This document shows, one piece after another, positions 12,491 through 23,794 of a stretch of DNA of 64,000 nucleotides. The notes below the pieces were generated by a model. The model searched no databases. It worked only from the letters and a program-made list of their open reading frames with translations, and had not been told where the DNA came from. The DNA lies in contig JAULJL010000038.1 of NCBI GenBank assembly GCA_030761205.1, positions 2,666,001-2,730,000 on the forward strand, written 5' to 3'. Made by a program: the position numbers and the translations under genes. Numbering within the stretch: position 1 is the stretch's first letter; the number at the start of each line of letters is the position of its first letter. This DNA comes from Fremontodendron californicum (taxonomy: Eukaryota > Streptophyta > Magnoliopsida > Malvales > Malvaceae).

Positions 12491-12644
12491 GGACCCTACA
12501 ACTCAATACAAGGATGTAAAATCTAGAAGAATCCACAATTCACAGAATTTACAAACTTCATTGAAGAAGAATCAGAAATCAAAGTCACCAAATAATGACT
12601 TAAAAAAAAGGACTAGGAAACTTTGTCAATGTGACTAACAAAGT

Positions 12645-15600
12645 TTAAACATCATTAGATTGCTCTAAAAGAATCTCCATTTGATGATTCAGATCATTCA
12701 AATACTTAGTTGAATTGTATTCTTCTGCATCATAGATCTCCTCCGAGTAAGTCCTCTGAGGTATATCCTTTTCGCGTTGTTTCAGCATTTCCAGGCAGCT
12801 AATATCACCCTTCAGAATGTCTACAACCTACAGTAAAATGCTGTGTTTGAATCAATCAAGATAGAGCATTTTCTTCATAATTGTTAATATATAGTCATCA
12901 AAAACTGCAGTTTTTACTTGGACTTGAAGTTACTTGTAATGCTTGCTTGGAAGGAAATTTTTTTAGTTAATTAGTAGTTATGCAATGGAAGGACATTATG
13001 TTATTCGGACTCGAGTGTGAGTGTCCGACACTGGTATGTTCAATTTTTTCTAAGATTTTCATGTATTTTGAGGGTTCTTGGAGGATCATATCTCTATATC
13101 CATGTCCAGATATACGGCGAACACTGATATTTTAAGAAAAATAAAAAGTCAGAGCATAAAAAGGACATGCCTGGCTCATTTGGGGTCGATTCACTGCAGA
13201 ATGATGTATACAAATAGAAGCTGTTGCAGTTATACGGTTCAACTGGTCCGAGTCATAGGCATCTCCTAAAATTGGATCAACAAGTTCTTTGATCTTATTT
13301 TCTTTGATCAAAGGTTTTGCCTGCAAGAATTTGAATCATGGGAATACTTAGAATCTACGTTACTCGGATTCGGATGTGAGTGTCGGACACGGATATGTTC
13401 AATTTTTTCGAAAATCTCCATGTATTTAGAGGGTTCTTAAAAGATCATATCTCCGTACCCATGTCCGGATATGCGTCGAACACGGATATCGAACACGAAT
13501 ACTTCAAGAAAAATAAAAAATCGGAACAACATAGATCAGAATATTGGACATGGTAGTATAAATTCATCAAATTTTGGTGGAGTAAAGCAAACCTACCCAC
13601 ATAACAAGACTTTGCTGTGAACTATCTAAAGCTTGCCTCCCAGTGATAAGCTCCAAAAGCAGTACTCCAAAAGCATAGACGTCTGTTTTTTCATCTACTA
13701 CGCCATGCATGAAGAACTCAGGAGGAAGGTAACTGTCATGACAAGAATTAATCCTGTTGGGGAATTTTTATGCAATAAAATGAATTTTAAAGGTTCAGAA
13801 ATCAATGGAGTTTTTAAATTACAAACCCGAATGTTCCTTCCACTTTAGAGACAGTATGATGAGTCCATTGATCAGGTAACCACTTTGCAAGACCAAAATC
13901 TGAAATCTGGAAACACATTTGAAATTCAGCCTTAAGCTATGTACTTTGTTTAGAAAAACATACTACTATATATACATAACTGCTGTTCTAATTTATGTTG
14001 CTCCGACTCTTCATTTTTCTTGAAGTACTCTTGTCTAACATTCGTGTTCGACGAATATCCGGACATGGGTATGGAGATCCTCCAAGAACCTTCCAAATAT
14101 ATGGAAATCTTAGAAAAAATTGAACATACCCGTGTCCGACATTCACACCCGAGTCCGAGTAACATAGGTTCTAATTTGTTGTAAATTTCTATGTTGCTCC
14201 GACTCTTCATTTTTCTTGAAGTATCCATGTCCGATGCATATCTGGACATAGGTATGAGGATATGATCCTTCAAGGACCCTCCAAATACATGGAATCTTGA
14301 AAAAAATTGAACATACCTGTGTCGGACACATATCGGTGTCTGACACTCACACCCAAGTCCGAGTAACATAGGTAAATTTTACTGCAGTTACAGCAAAATT
14401 GTTCTAGTTCAATCAAGATGTACCTGAGCATCAAACTCTTCTGTAAGCAAAATGTTTGAAGCCTTGATATCTTTATGGATAATTCTCCTTTGGCAACCTT
14501 CATGAAGATAGCTAAGCCCTTCGGCAGCCCCTACAGCAATCTTGAATCTGAGCTGCCAATTCAGTTTCTCCTTTGGGCCTGGATATGCATATGGCAACAA
14601 GTTCAACTGCTAAATTAATTTTTGTCTATTAATTAAGAACTTGTGAAGAAAATCGAACTTAAGAGGCTTTCGGGGGGAAAACAAACCATAAAGTAATGAG
14701 GCCAGGCTTCCATGGGGAGACAACTGAAGAACAAGATGCATCCCTCCTTCAACTCCATAACCAATCAATTTAGCAATATTTGGATGGTCAACATGAACTA
14801 TAATTCCAAGCTCAGACAAGAAATCCATTGTCATCTCTTCCGATGAACCTTTGTTTAGCCGCTTAATTGCAACAAATTTTCCACTTTTTAATTGCCCTTT
14901 GTAAACTTCTGCATACCCTCCTTCTCCTATCAAGTTTTCTTCTCAAAAACAAAGATGCAAAATAAATGTTTGTCAGCCTACCAGGGCAATAAGAGGATGT
15001 TAAAGGACAAGGTTTCTTTTCCAAGTGTAATTTTGACCTATGTTACTCCGGCTCTTCATTTTTTTTTTTGAAGTATCTGTGTCCAATGCATATTCGGACA
15101 TGGGTACGGGGATATGATCCTCCAAAGATCCTCCAAATACATGAAAATTTTGGAAAAAATTGAACATACCCGTGTCGGATACATACCTGTATCCGACACT
15201 CACACCCGAGTCCAAGTAACATAGATTTTGAGGTAAAACCAAATTGAAATTACTAAAGATAAATGATCAAGTAGAAGGAGGAAATATACCATGGCTGAAG
15301 TTGTTGGTTGCTTCCTGAAGCTCTGAGAGAGAGAAGTTCATCCAGGTAGATCTAAAACAGCATAGTTCAGCATCCAGAGCTGAACATAGTTGTGGAACCA
15401 TGTCATCTCTAATTCTTTTGCTCTTTCTTCTAGTGAGCTTAGGTTTTGGAGGAGGTAATAAGGTTTGAGAGGGGATTGCTCCAGGTCCTTTTTTCAATAA
15501 CCTAAAGAAGCCACGCCATTGAACAATTGTAGCTAAACTATGTTGATGTTCAGAGTCTGATGAAGTGCTGGCCTTACAAGAAGTTTGCTCAGATTCTGCA

Positions 15601-16839
15601 GATTCTATAGATTCTTCACTTGATTCTATACATTCCATGGTATTTGTTGAGCAATCCTCAAGAGCAGCTGTTGGAGATGGCATATCTATTCTCTCTACTT
15701 CGGTGCCTAATGCTGCCATGTCTGAAATGATATAGAATTCTAACATGTATTAGCAAAACTATTGAAGTCTCTTACCGTGTCTAGACTCTAGAGCTATGTT
15801 GCTCCGACTTTATCATTTTTCTTAAAGTATCCGTGTCCGGCACATATACGGATACGGATATGGGTATGGGTATATGATTCTATAAGAACCCTCCAAATAC
15901 ATAGAAATCGTGACAAAAATTAAACATATCCGTGTTGGAGACATACTCGTGTCCGGCACTCACACCCGAGTCCAAGTAACATAACTCTAGATATCAAAGA
16001 AATGGATGATTAATTACCAGGAGATGGAATTGAGTCAGAGAAACCAGCTCTATATCTTCTCCTTATATGGCGAAAAGGCTCCCATTTCCTCTTTTCAGTG
16101 GCAGTTTTATTGGAAGTTTTGCTGTCAATGGATGGTTCACCACTATAAGAGGGAAAAAGAAACAAACAGTTGATATGAACAACATGTAATAAACCAAAAA
16201 CCAGCATGAAACAAGATGGCAAGAAATCAGGAAAAAAGACAGCATGGCTATGTGTATGAACAGTGATATGAAATTATCAGTTAGGCATGCCTCAAAGATG
16301 AGCAGCTCAGATATTGCCTAAAGAAAAAAGAAAAAAAGAACAGAGAAATCAGAATAGCCATTAAAACAGCAGCTGTTATACAAAAGAAGGTAATAAAATG
16401 AATGAAAAAGACAATCTTAAACATTCTAATGCAGAATAGAAGATCAAAGAACAAAACATTACAATGAAAATACGAAAGGAAAAGAACCCACGACTTAGGC
16501 CAGTTGATTCATGCAAGAAAAAATTCAAATGCCATTTATTTTATGAAATTAAACCGGAGAAACTCAAAGCATCCAAAAGATATATATGTGAAAGAGACTT
16601 AAAAACATCAAAAAAGCATAAATACATAAATCTTCTAAATTCTAATTCATGGAAACAAAAAGCCCCCAAGCCTGAAAGCCAAAAGCTTGTGATAATCCTT
16701 GAAGATAAATAAACAAACAAAACCCAATGCTGCAAAACACAAACAAATCACAAAAGAAGCGGACTCAGAGGCTAAAAGCCCGAAAAGGTTGCATGCAAAA
16801 GTACCATGAATGAGCAGAAGGTTCTTTGGCATCCCCCAT
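12645..16839 (-). CDS. RBK-type receptor-like cytoplasmic kinase (RLCK-VI)
   Basis: Serine/threonine kinase related to Arabidopsis RBK1/RBK2 (ROP-GTPase-binding cytosolic kinases). Exons: 16805-16839, 16018-16142, 15290-15721, 14687-14938, 14424-14578, 13827-13906, 13597-13732, 13171-13320, 12645-12827; 515 residues. Residues 1-197 are a basic, Ser/Glu-rich N-terminus; the kinase domain then starts ENLIGEGGYAEVYKG. Visible residues: VAIK lysine about 223, DFG at about 336-338. The catalytic loop reads HKDIKASN where RBKs normally have HRD, and the APE position reads PPE. There is no transmembrane segment. Exon 8 ends at a GC donor (AG|GCATGT), needed to keep frame into VVDILKGDI. Six TIR elements of one family sit in its introns. 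The exon 5 acceptor was placed at 14578 because only that keeps frame (GPKEKLNW). Confidence 0.88.
12996..13161 (+). mobile_element. CTATGTT-family TIR element in RBK intron 8, beside the splice donor
   Basis: Starts TTATGTTATTCGGACTCGAG and ends near AAAAGTCAGAGCATA. The element end lies about 10 bp from the GC splice donor of exon 8 (13163-13170). Confidence 0.75.
13356..13534 (+). mobile_element. CTATGTT-family TIR element in RBK intron 7
   Basis: CTACGTTACTCGGATTCGG to AATCGGAACAACATAG, inside intron 13321-13596. It is inverted relative to the copy at 13994, on the other side of exons 6 and 7. Confidence 0.85.
13994..14167 (-). mobile_element. CTATGTT-family TIR element in RBK intron 5, first of two
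   Basis: TATGTTGCTCCGACTCTTC to GAGTCCGAGTAACATAG within intron 13907-14423. Only about 20 bp separate it from a second copy in the same orientation. Confidence 0.85.
14189..14371 (-). mobile_element. CTATGTT-family TIR element in RBK intron 5, second of two
   Basis: CTATGTTGCTCCGACTCTTC to AAGTCCGAGTAACATAG. A tandem neighbour of 13994-14167; sequence divergence suggests two insertions or an old duplication. Confidence 0.85.
15039..15224 (-). mobile_element. CTATGTT-family TIR element in RBK intron 3
   Basis: CTATGTTACTCCGGCTCTTC to GAGTCCAAGTAACATAG. Flanks ATTTTGAC and ATTTTGAG are an 8-bp target duplication with one mismatch. Confidence 0.88.
15794..15984 (-). mobile_element. CTATGTT-family TIR element in RBK intron 2
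   Basis: CTATGTTGCTCCGACTTTATC to GAGTCCAAGTAACATA. Flanks CTCTAGAG and CTCTAGAT are an 8-bp target duplication with one mismatch. Confidence 0.86.
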
Positions 16840-19524
16840 GGCTTTTCAAACCAGGGAGATCCTGAGCTAAGAAGCCAAAAGAATAGACAAAGAAATAGAG
16901 AGAGAATGAGTATGAGAATGAGAAAAATGAAAAATGGGTTGGCATTATTCTCTGAGCTTTTCTCTAATATCCATATTGTTTTTTTTTTTTTTTTTTTGAC
17001 AGATCACCTGATTTTTGTGCCTAAAAGTAGGCTTTTTCTCATTTCTTCCTTCTCAATCCATTCCTTTTTTTGGCATAAATCTATAAAAAAAAAAATTTTG
17101 AAATTGAAACTATTTTGATCCTATATTTAGCATATCTTAAGGAATGTTGAAGGCTTGGAAGAAGGACGTTTGGAGTTCTCTTACAAGAACAGCCATTACA
17201 GCAATGCCTCTCCCTTATTTTTGGGTCTTTGACCATTTTCTTTTGTTCTTCTACTTTCTGTTGCAAATTCTTGCAATTTTTTTTGCTGATACTTCAGCCA
17301 ACAAAACCCTTCTTCTGGGTCAACAAGATAATCTTCTAATGTTGAAAAAACAGGAGAATTTATCACTTTATGTGCAGATAATTCAAACCAGATGAGCAGG
17401 ATTTTCATAAATTTTTTAAATTTTCCCAGAAGAAGTGCATTGCCAAAAAGCCCTTCCTTCGGGCTGTGAAAATCTAAAACTTGAGGGATTATCATGAAAC
17501 AAAGAAGTTGACAATCAGTATGTTTCATCATTCATGTTCCTTTGACATGCATTTTGATGTTTTCTCACCAACCAAACAGCTCATGGACAAACTTACACCC
17601 AATACAAAACAGTAGAAAAAAAAAAGATTTTTTGTCATAAGCTTTATCAGGTAACTTTACACCAAAAAAATGTCAAATCACAAACTGTGGAAAAACCGAC
17701 GATTACAAACCGTACGTAATCGAGAAAAGATAATAATAAACTTTTTTGCCGTTAAACTATGTAAGAAGATATGATTTTTAGTAGTTACTTTATTGAAAAA
17801 AAAGTCAATAATTCGAAACTCGTTAACTTAAATCTAAATTGATCCAAATTCAAATAACTCAAACCCAATGAATAAAATATGAAAAATTCAAATATTAAAT
17901 TCGAATGACTCGAATTTGAATTGATTCAATTTTTTTTGATTCGAAATGATCATTCTCCACCCACTTAATTCTGACTTCTAGTCTCATTCGATAGCATCCA
18001 TTTCTCAGTGAGTCCAATTACAAAGATGAAGGGCAAGAGATTGTATGTTTTAGTAGCTAGCAAACTTACTTTCGATTAGATGTTCAGTTTCACTGGATTT
18101 TACAAGAGACAAGTTTGATTTAGTTTCTAGTTCAAACTAGCTAGGTCACTTACAACAACCATGAAAATAGCATCTAGGATTTGAGTTGAATTAATGCTAT
18201 ATAAACTTAATAGAATGGAAGAATTTTTTTTAAAAAAAATCCTCTTTATCTAGTCAAATGATTTATTTCCCTTTCCTTTCTTTGTTTTCTCTTTTTTTTT
18301 TCTTCTCATGTTAAATTTCTATACAAAAAAAAAAAAATTCAATTAGTTGAGTATTCATTAATGTCTTGACAATGTTGAGTTTGAGTCCAAGTCCAATATT
18401 GAGTAATTGAGGTAATTGGAGACTTTGACTCAAGTATGGATTTGTTGAGTATGTTGAGTCAAAGTCCCACATTGAGTAGGAGTGCTTATCCCACATCAAG
18501 TAACGAATTGGTTAAGCAAAAAGAGTCTTAATCCCACATTGAGTAGTATTGATCAGCCAAGGTGAGTGCTCACCTATAAATAGGTACCTTGGTTTTTAGA
18601 GAGATACACCACTTGTGTGAGATAATCTATACATTTGAGAGAAAATGTATTGGGATTCTTTGGTTGGTGAACCATAATATTGGGAGGATGCTTTGTAACT
18701 TTATTAGTGCAAAAGTTTACAATATTTGTAGGAAGGAAGATTTATAACTTTATCCGTACAAAAGTTACAAGTTAGAATATTTTTTAGTGAAGTATCTTAT
18801 TTTTTAGTGAAGTATCTTATCTCTTTGGGATTGTGGATGTAGACCAAGAAGGCTGAAGCACGTTAAAAAGGTTCGAGTTTCATTAGTAGTCCCATTTGGT
18901 AAGTGATCTGTAAGTATCAAAATTAGCCTCAACCAGGCTTGTGACATGCCTTAACCGGTAACCTCCCCTACCAAAAAAAAAAAAATAAATTATGGCTCAA
19001 TCACTTTAGAAATGTTATATTGATATATATATATATATATATATATATTTCTAAATGAGAATTCAAGAATGGCAATAATCTTTCCCAAGAGACAAGATAG
19101 GTTACCATTAAAAACATCGATCGACCCATTCAAAGAAGCAATCATATAAGAGATTTAGACGGATGCATTGGCCTGTGACTCATAGGCTTTTCCTTGGATT
19201 TTTTTCATTCTCAAGATTGCAGATTATACTCTCACAAAGGAATTCAAAAATTATTAGCCTGATAGTGATCAAGCTCCTGAAAACATATATAGATATAGTG
19301 TAACAAACTTGTGAGTCGTGACCCAAATTAGGCATGAATTTAGCAATTTATTAGACTCGCTTATGAATTAACTTTATTCAGTTTCTTATGCTAAAATATG
19401 AAGTGAATTTAGACTAGTTATGAATTAACCTTTTTCAAACGAAGTCAATTGAGCATTAGTTCAGATGACATAAATTTTGAATAGAGTATTTGAAGTACGT
19501 GTTTGAGAAGATTTGGACGTTTAG
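16840..19524. other. Gene-free interval upstream of the RBK kinase
   Basis: Presumably the RBK 5' leader and promoter come first. No supported gene follows. It contains degenerate AATTCGAAT-rich repeat DNA at about 17810-17960, a possible LTR fragment at about 18360-18975, and a (TA)n microsatellite at about 19022-19048. Confidence 0.5.
18360..18975 (+). repeat. LTR-like fragment (possible solo LTR or TRIM)
   Basis: Repeated TCCCACATTGAGTAG phrases, a TATA-like CTATAAATAGG at about 18574-18584 followed by an LTR-like leader, and AT-rich flanks suggest a retrotransposon LTR. I see no second LTR, primer-binding site or coding region, and the boundaries are uncertain. Confidence 0.4.
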
Positions 19525-21800
19525 GATCTGTTTGTTTCAGGAAAATAGTTTTCGAAAAATAATTTCTGAAAAATAGATTTATTCTCTAAAAAAGTTCAAT
19601 TGTTTGGATAATTTTATGTGAAATATTTTTCGTTATTTATCAAATTTTTTGAAAAATCCTTATTGATATAAAAGTACATATCTCTAATTTCTATACTTAA
19701 GTGATCGATCCTTTTCTATTTTGTTTTAGCTACTATTTTTGGGGGATCGATCTATATACATAAGGGATCGATCAATTTTTATTTTGATTCAAGAAGGGAT
19801 CGATCTCTAAATTTAGGGATTGATCTTTTTTGCTTTGCTTCACTACAACAAAATAGGTCTTTAGCGGTGTTTATAAATGTCGCTAAATATTTAGCGGCGT
19901 TTTTCATAAACGCCACTAAAAGTGCCACAAAAAACGACGCAGAGAAATTTAGCGGCGTTTAAAGCAAAAACGCCGCCAACTTAGCGGCGTTCATAGAGAT
20001 ATTTGCCGACGCTTATAAACGCCATCGTAGGACTTAGACATGTGGTATTTGAGAAAAATTAGCAGCATTTGTCTGCTGAAAACGCCGCTAAGTGAATAAT
20101 TTAGCGACATTTGTTTTCAAAAATGCCGCTAATTGTTCTCCTTAAATTTTTTACATGTCACGTTTTTAGCGGCGTTTTGTTCTTGAAACGCCGCTAAATT
20201 TTCAAAAAGTTTTATTTATTTATTATTATTTAAAATTTCTTGTAACACAACACCACGGTTATGTTTAGTATTTCGATAAGCTTTTCCATCAATAAACTTA
20301 TCTACAAATTTCTTGCTTTGCTAGGTATTTTCTCCATATGCAAGTTCAAAGTAATGAAATGAAGATTTGACAAAAATAAATGTGGAAAGAGAAGTAAAAG
20401 GAGCTGAACAAAGAATAATTTTTAAATCAAAATCTATTAAACAAATATTTACAAATCCAAACTACAAGCTCCACCAAAACAAATCAATAGAAATAATTAA
20501 CAGATAAATAAAGTTAGAGATGAAGAACACCCCACTTTGAACTTCACCTGAATGAAAAACAAAAACAAAAAAATACAAAATTTCAGCTTATGAGAAAAAG
20601 AAAAGAGCAAAGTTTATTCAAAAGAGAAAATACATCATTTTCATTGTTGAAATGTTAAAAGAATTTAGAGAAGAAGACCTGTTTGAGGCGGACTAAGAAC
20701 TTCTTATTAGTTGTTAAATTTTGCTAAAAATAACATAATGTATAGAGAGAAGAGTTAATATAAAGACAACAACCCTTGAAATTTTTACCATTTAGCGGCG
20801 TTTTCCAACATAAACGTCGCTAAATGTACAGAATTAAAAAATTTGAAAAAAAAAGTAGCGGTAGATTTTGGCTCTTCGAAAAATGAAAGTTTTTATTTTT
20901 AAACACTTTAGCTGCGTTTTGGAGACCAAACGCCGCTAAGTGATCTCATTTAGCGACGGTTCCTTTGAGAAACGTCGCTAATCAAACATATTTAGCGGCG
21001 TTTGTCTAGACAAACGCCGCTAAATGTACAGAATAAAAAAATTTGAAAAAAATAGCTGTAGATTTTGGCGCTTTGAAAAATGAAAGTTTCGATTTTGAAC
21101 ACTTTAGCGGCGTTTTGGAGACCAAACGCCGCTAAGTGATCTCATTTAGCGGCGTTTGCCTAGACAAACGCCGCTAAATGTACAAAATAAAAAAAAATTG
21201 AAAAAAAATAGCAATAAGTGATCTCATTTAGTGGCGTTTGCCTAGACAACAGCTGTTAAATGTACAGAATAAAAAAAAATTGAAAAAAATAGCTGTAGAT
21301 TTTGGCGCTTCGAAAAATAAAATTTTCAATTTTTAAACATATTTAGCGGCGTTTCCTAAGACAAACTCCGCTAAATGCACTGACCAAAACGCTGCGTTTC
21401 TCTTGCTATAAATGGCGGTAAATAATTTGGCAGCAAAAAAGAAATCGCATAATTTGAGACACATTTAACGGCGTTTTAAACTTCAAACGCCGCTAATTGA
21501 AATTATTTAGCGGCGTTTTAGGGTTACAAACGCCGCTCTCTTTACAAAAACACGGTACTTGACGGCGTTTATGAGTGAAACGCCGTCAATAAAATGCCAC
21601 TAAAACTCAAAATTGCTGTAGTACTTAAATTTTCGAAAAATGTTTTACACTTTTGAAAAGCGTAAGACATTTTCTGAAAAAATAGGTTAATTTTTTGTTG
21701 ACCCGAAGTTCATTCCATTGACCAAGTTATTTTTTATGAAACAAACACCAAAAAATACGAAAATATTTTCCAAAAGTTATTTTTCGTTAAACAAACGTAC
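19525..21800. mobile_element. Older TIR element split by the CACTA-like insertion
   Basis: The left arm reads CTGTTTGTTTCAGGAAAATAG...TTTTCGAAAAATAATTTC. The right arm ends with the inverse, GTTATTTTTCGTTAAACAAACG. GTAAGACATTTTCTGAAAAA lies just right of the inner element. The arms are brought together if 19841-21623 is removed. Confidence 0.5.
19841..21623. mobile_element. Non-autonomous CACTA-like element, 1783 bp
   Basis: The left terminus CACTACAACAAAAT and right terminus AATTGCTGTAGTA are inverted repeats with small mismatches. CTT flanks both sides (19838-19840, 21624-21626), matching the 3-bp duplication of CACTA elements. The body is built of many subterminal motifs TTTAGCGGCGTTT and AAACGCCGCTAAA in both orientations, arranged as hairpin pairs with partly tandem units. 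The middle part (about 20220-20760) is AT-rich. There is no transposase open frame, so it would depend on an autonomous relative. Confidence 0.8.
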
Positions 21801-23101
21801 CTTTAATCTCTTTCTCAAGTAAGTTAAATAGATAAGGATCAAGATTTAAGGATAGATTTAAAATAAAATAATAAAAAGAAAAAAACTTTTCCAAGTAAAG
21901 ACAACCAAAATTATCATCTGAAAAAGCTTTAGGTTGGTCTTTGGAAAGGCTGTTCCGTACGTGCACTGCTTGCCAATCCATAACTCAATCAGCAGCTCTA
22001 GTTATCAATTGACAAGATAGTTAATTGCCTTGTGGATTATGCAAATCTTTAATTTGAAGCATTGGTTTCATTTCATGTCAATTTTCTATTTTGCACTTAA
22101 ACCACGCATTAAATTATTGCATATATATTGCTCAAGCAATACTTATTATAGGGATCTATAAATATATATATATATAGCTTAACCTTTTAATTTCAAATAA
22201 TTAACATAAACACTTTATGGAAGAAAGAAATTCAAGATATTTGTTTTATTAACTATTAAGTATGTATTACCATAGAGGGAAAAAATGAAGTTTCTTGAAG
22301 TTTTTATGTCAAAAAAGAAAGAAAAACTATAAATGTTTATATTTTGAGCATTATTATGGTTATAGATTGGAGATGAATAGGATAAATGATGTCTTATATA
22401 TTTTTTTGTAGTAGTTATTATTTCGTCTGATTTTTGTTCAGCAAAAAATTGGCCTTTAATTTCAATATTTTTTTAAAGTAGTAAGTAATACCCAGCTCTT
22501 GTATAAAATAATAAATTGTTTTATATTATATAACAAAATATTTTATACTGTGGATGCTCCAGCATCCAACTACATAAATTGGTTTTTATTTTTAGTATAA
22601 TATTGTCATGTGCATGTCTTTTTTATTTATTATATATATTTATTATTTTAAATATATTTAATAAAGTAACTCTAGTTTTACAGTGAAATTTAAAACCTCC
22701 ATCCATTATGTATGAGATAATTTATTGTCGAGGGAATAACAATAATATTATTATATCCGATAATTAAGGATTGAATTGTGTCTTTATAAATATAAGAATC
22801 GTCGACATTCTTTTTTTAAGATTTAAATTTTTCAAAAAATAAAATCGTAAAAACAGATCTCCAAAATTTAAAACGGACAATACATCATAACGGATACAAT
22901 CTAATAAATTTTATATCAATATTTTCATGAAATTTATGTAGTTTATGTCAAGTTTTTTTTAGGGTTAGAGAAAATATGGACTTAAAGCAAAGCTTTCGAA
23001 GAGTAAAAGCAAAACCATTAGTAGACCAATTTTACGTAGAAGCAAGAACTATCTCTAATTTTTTTTTTTTTTCTCCCAAAAAGTTGTTTCTCAAAATTCT
23101 C
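21801..23101. other. AT-rich intergenic region upstream of DMP
   Basis: No gene, element ends or clear repeats beyond short TA runs (for example about 22160-22177). Confidence 0.5.
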
Positions 23102-23110
23102 TATATAAAT
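23102..23110 (+). promoter_or_regulatory. TATA box of the DMP gene
   Basis: TATATAAAT lies 85-93 bp before the DMP start codon, leaving room for a leader of about 60 nt. It is the best TATA candidate in this upstream region. Confidence 0.55.
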
Positions 23111-23194
23111 ACTCCTCCAAACTTTGCTACTAAAGCATCACCCAAAAAACCTCATTTTCAAGCCAAAATTAAGTAACTATTTTCACTTTCCAAA

Positions 23195-23794
23195 ATGGCT
23201 AAATCCAACAGTACTACTACCTCTTCTTCCTCATCAACTTCCATCTCAGACAAAGCATTTACAGGTTTGGGAAACCTTATCAAGCTCCTCCCAACAGGAA
23301 CTGTCTTCATATTCCAGTTCCTTAACCCTGTTTTAACCAACAATGGCCATTGCAGCCCTGTCAACAAGGTCTTCACCAGCATCCTCATTGGCCTTTGTGG
23401 TTTCTCTTGTGCTTTCACTTGCTTTACAGATAGCTACAAAGGCAGTGATGGCTTAGTTCATTACGGCATAGCCACGGTTAATGGTCTTTGGCCTTCTTCG
23501 AATTCGGGTTCGGTTAACTTGTCAAGCTATAAGCTGAGGATTGGTGATTTTGTTCATGCATTTTTTTCTGTCATTGTCTTTGCTGTTTTGTCTCTGTTGG
23601 ATACTAACACTGTGCAGTGTTTTTATCCATCTTTTGAGTCTAACGAGAAGGCTTTGCTCATGATTTTGCCTCCGGTTATCGGTGCTATTTCGGGTGCAAT
23701 TTTCATGGCGTTTCCTAACACCCGCCATGGGATAGGCTACCCTTCGTCTTCAAGTGATGATCCTTCAAATAATAACTCTTCGGACGACTCCTAG
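23195..23794 (+). CDS. DMP (DUF679) membrane protein
   Basis: Intronless 199-residue protein of the plant DMP family, small four-helix membrane proteins of the endomembrane system linked to senescence, membrane remodelling and, for a different subclade, gamete fusion. A Ser/Thr-rich N-terminus (residues 1-20) precedes GLGNLIKLLPTGTVFIFQ, the family hallmark. Hydrophobic segments lie at about 30-50, 63-83, 117-137 and 151-172; FTDSYKGSDG and FPNTRHGIGYP are further family blocks. The C-terminus is a Ser/Asp-rich tail. Length and lack of introns are normal. The start at 23195 is the first ATG after the TATA box with good context (AAAATGGCT). It does not look like the haploid-induction DMP8/9 type, but I cannot assign the paralogue. 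Confidence 0.93.
   Translation: MAKSNSTTTSSSSSTSISDKAFTGLGNLIKLLPTGTVFIFQFLNPVLTNNGHCSPVNKVFTSILIGLCGFSCAFTCFTDSYKGSDGLVHYGIATVNGLWPSSNSGSVNLSSYKLRIGDFVHAFFSVIVFAVLSLLDTNTVQCFYPSFESNEKALLMILPPVIGAISGAIFMAFPNTRHGIGYPSSSSDDPSNNNSSDDS

Larger units (their letters stand above)
8124..12644. other. Gene-free interval between AHP1 and the RBK kinase
   Basis: No convincing coding sequence. The interval holds the AHP1 5' leader and promoter, a (GGAAT)n tract at about 8266-8306, and several non-autonomous TIR elements listed separately. The remainder is AT-rich DNA that I cannot interpret. Confidence 0.6.

Noticed and set aside
13000..15984. Short minus-strand open frames repeating residues such as FFQDFHVFGGSLED
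   Set aside because: These are translations of the CTATGTT-family elements, not proteins. The same string appears wherever a copy lies in that frame.
17144..17395. Hydrophobic 83-residue open frame
   Set aside because: Isolated in AT-rich promoter-side DNA, with no family resemblance or gene context.
19841..21623. Regularly repeated GC-rich motifs resembling a CRISPR array
   Set aside because: The motifs occur in both orientations with irregular spacing, between CACTA-type ends in a plant genome. CRISPR does not apply.
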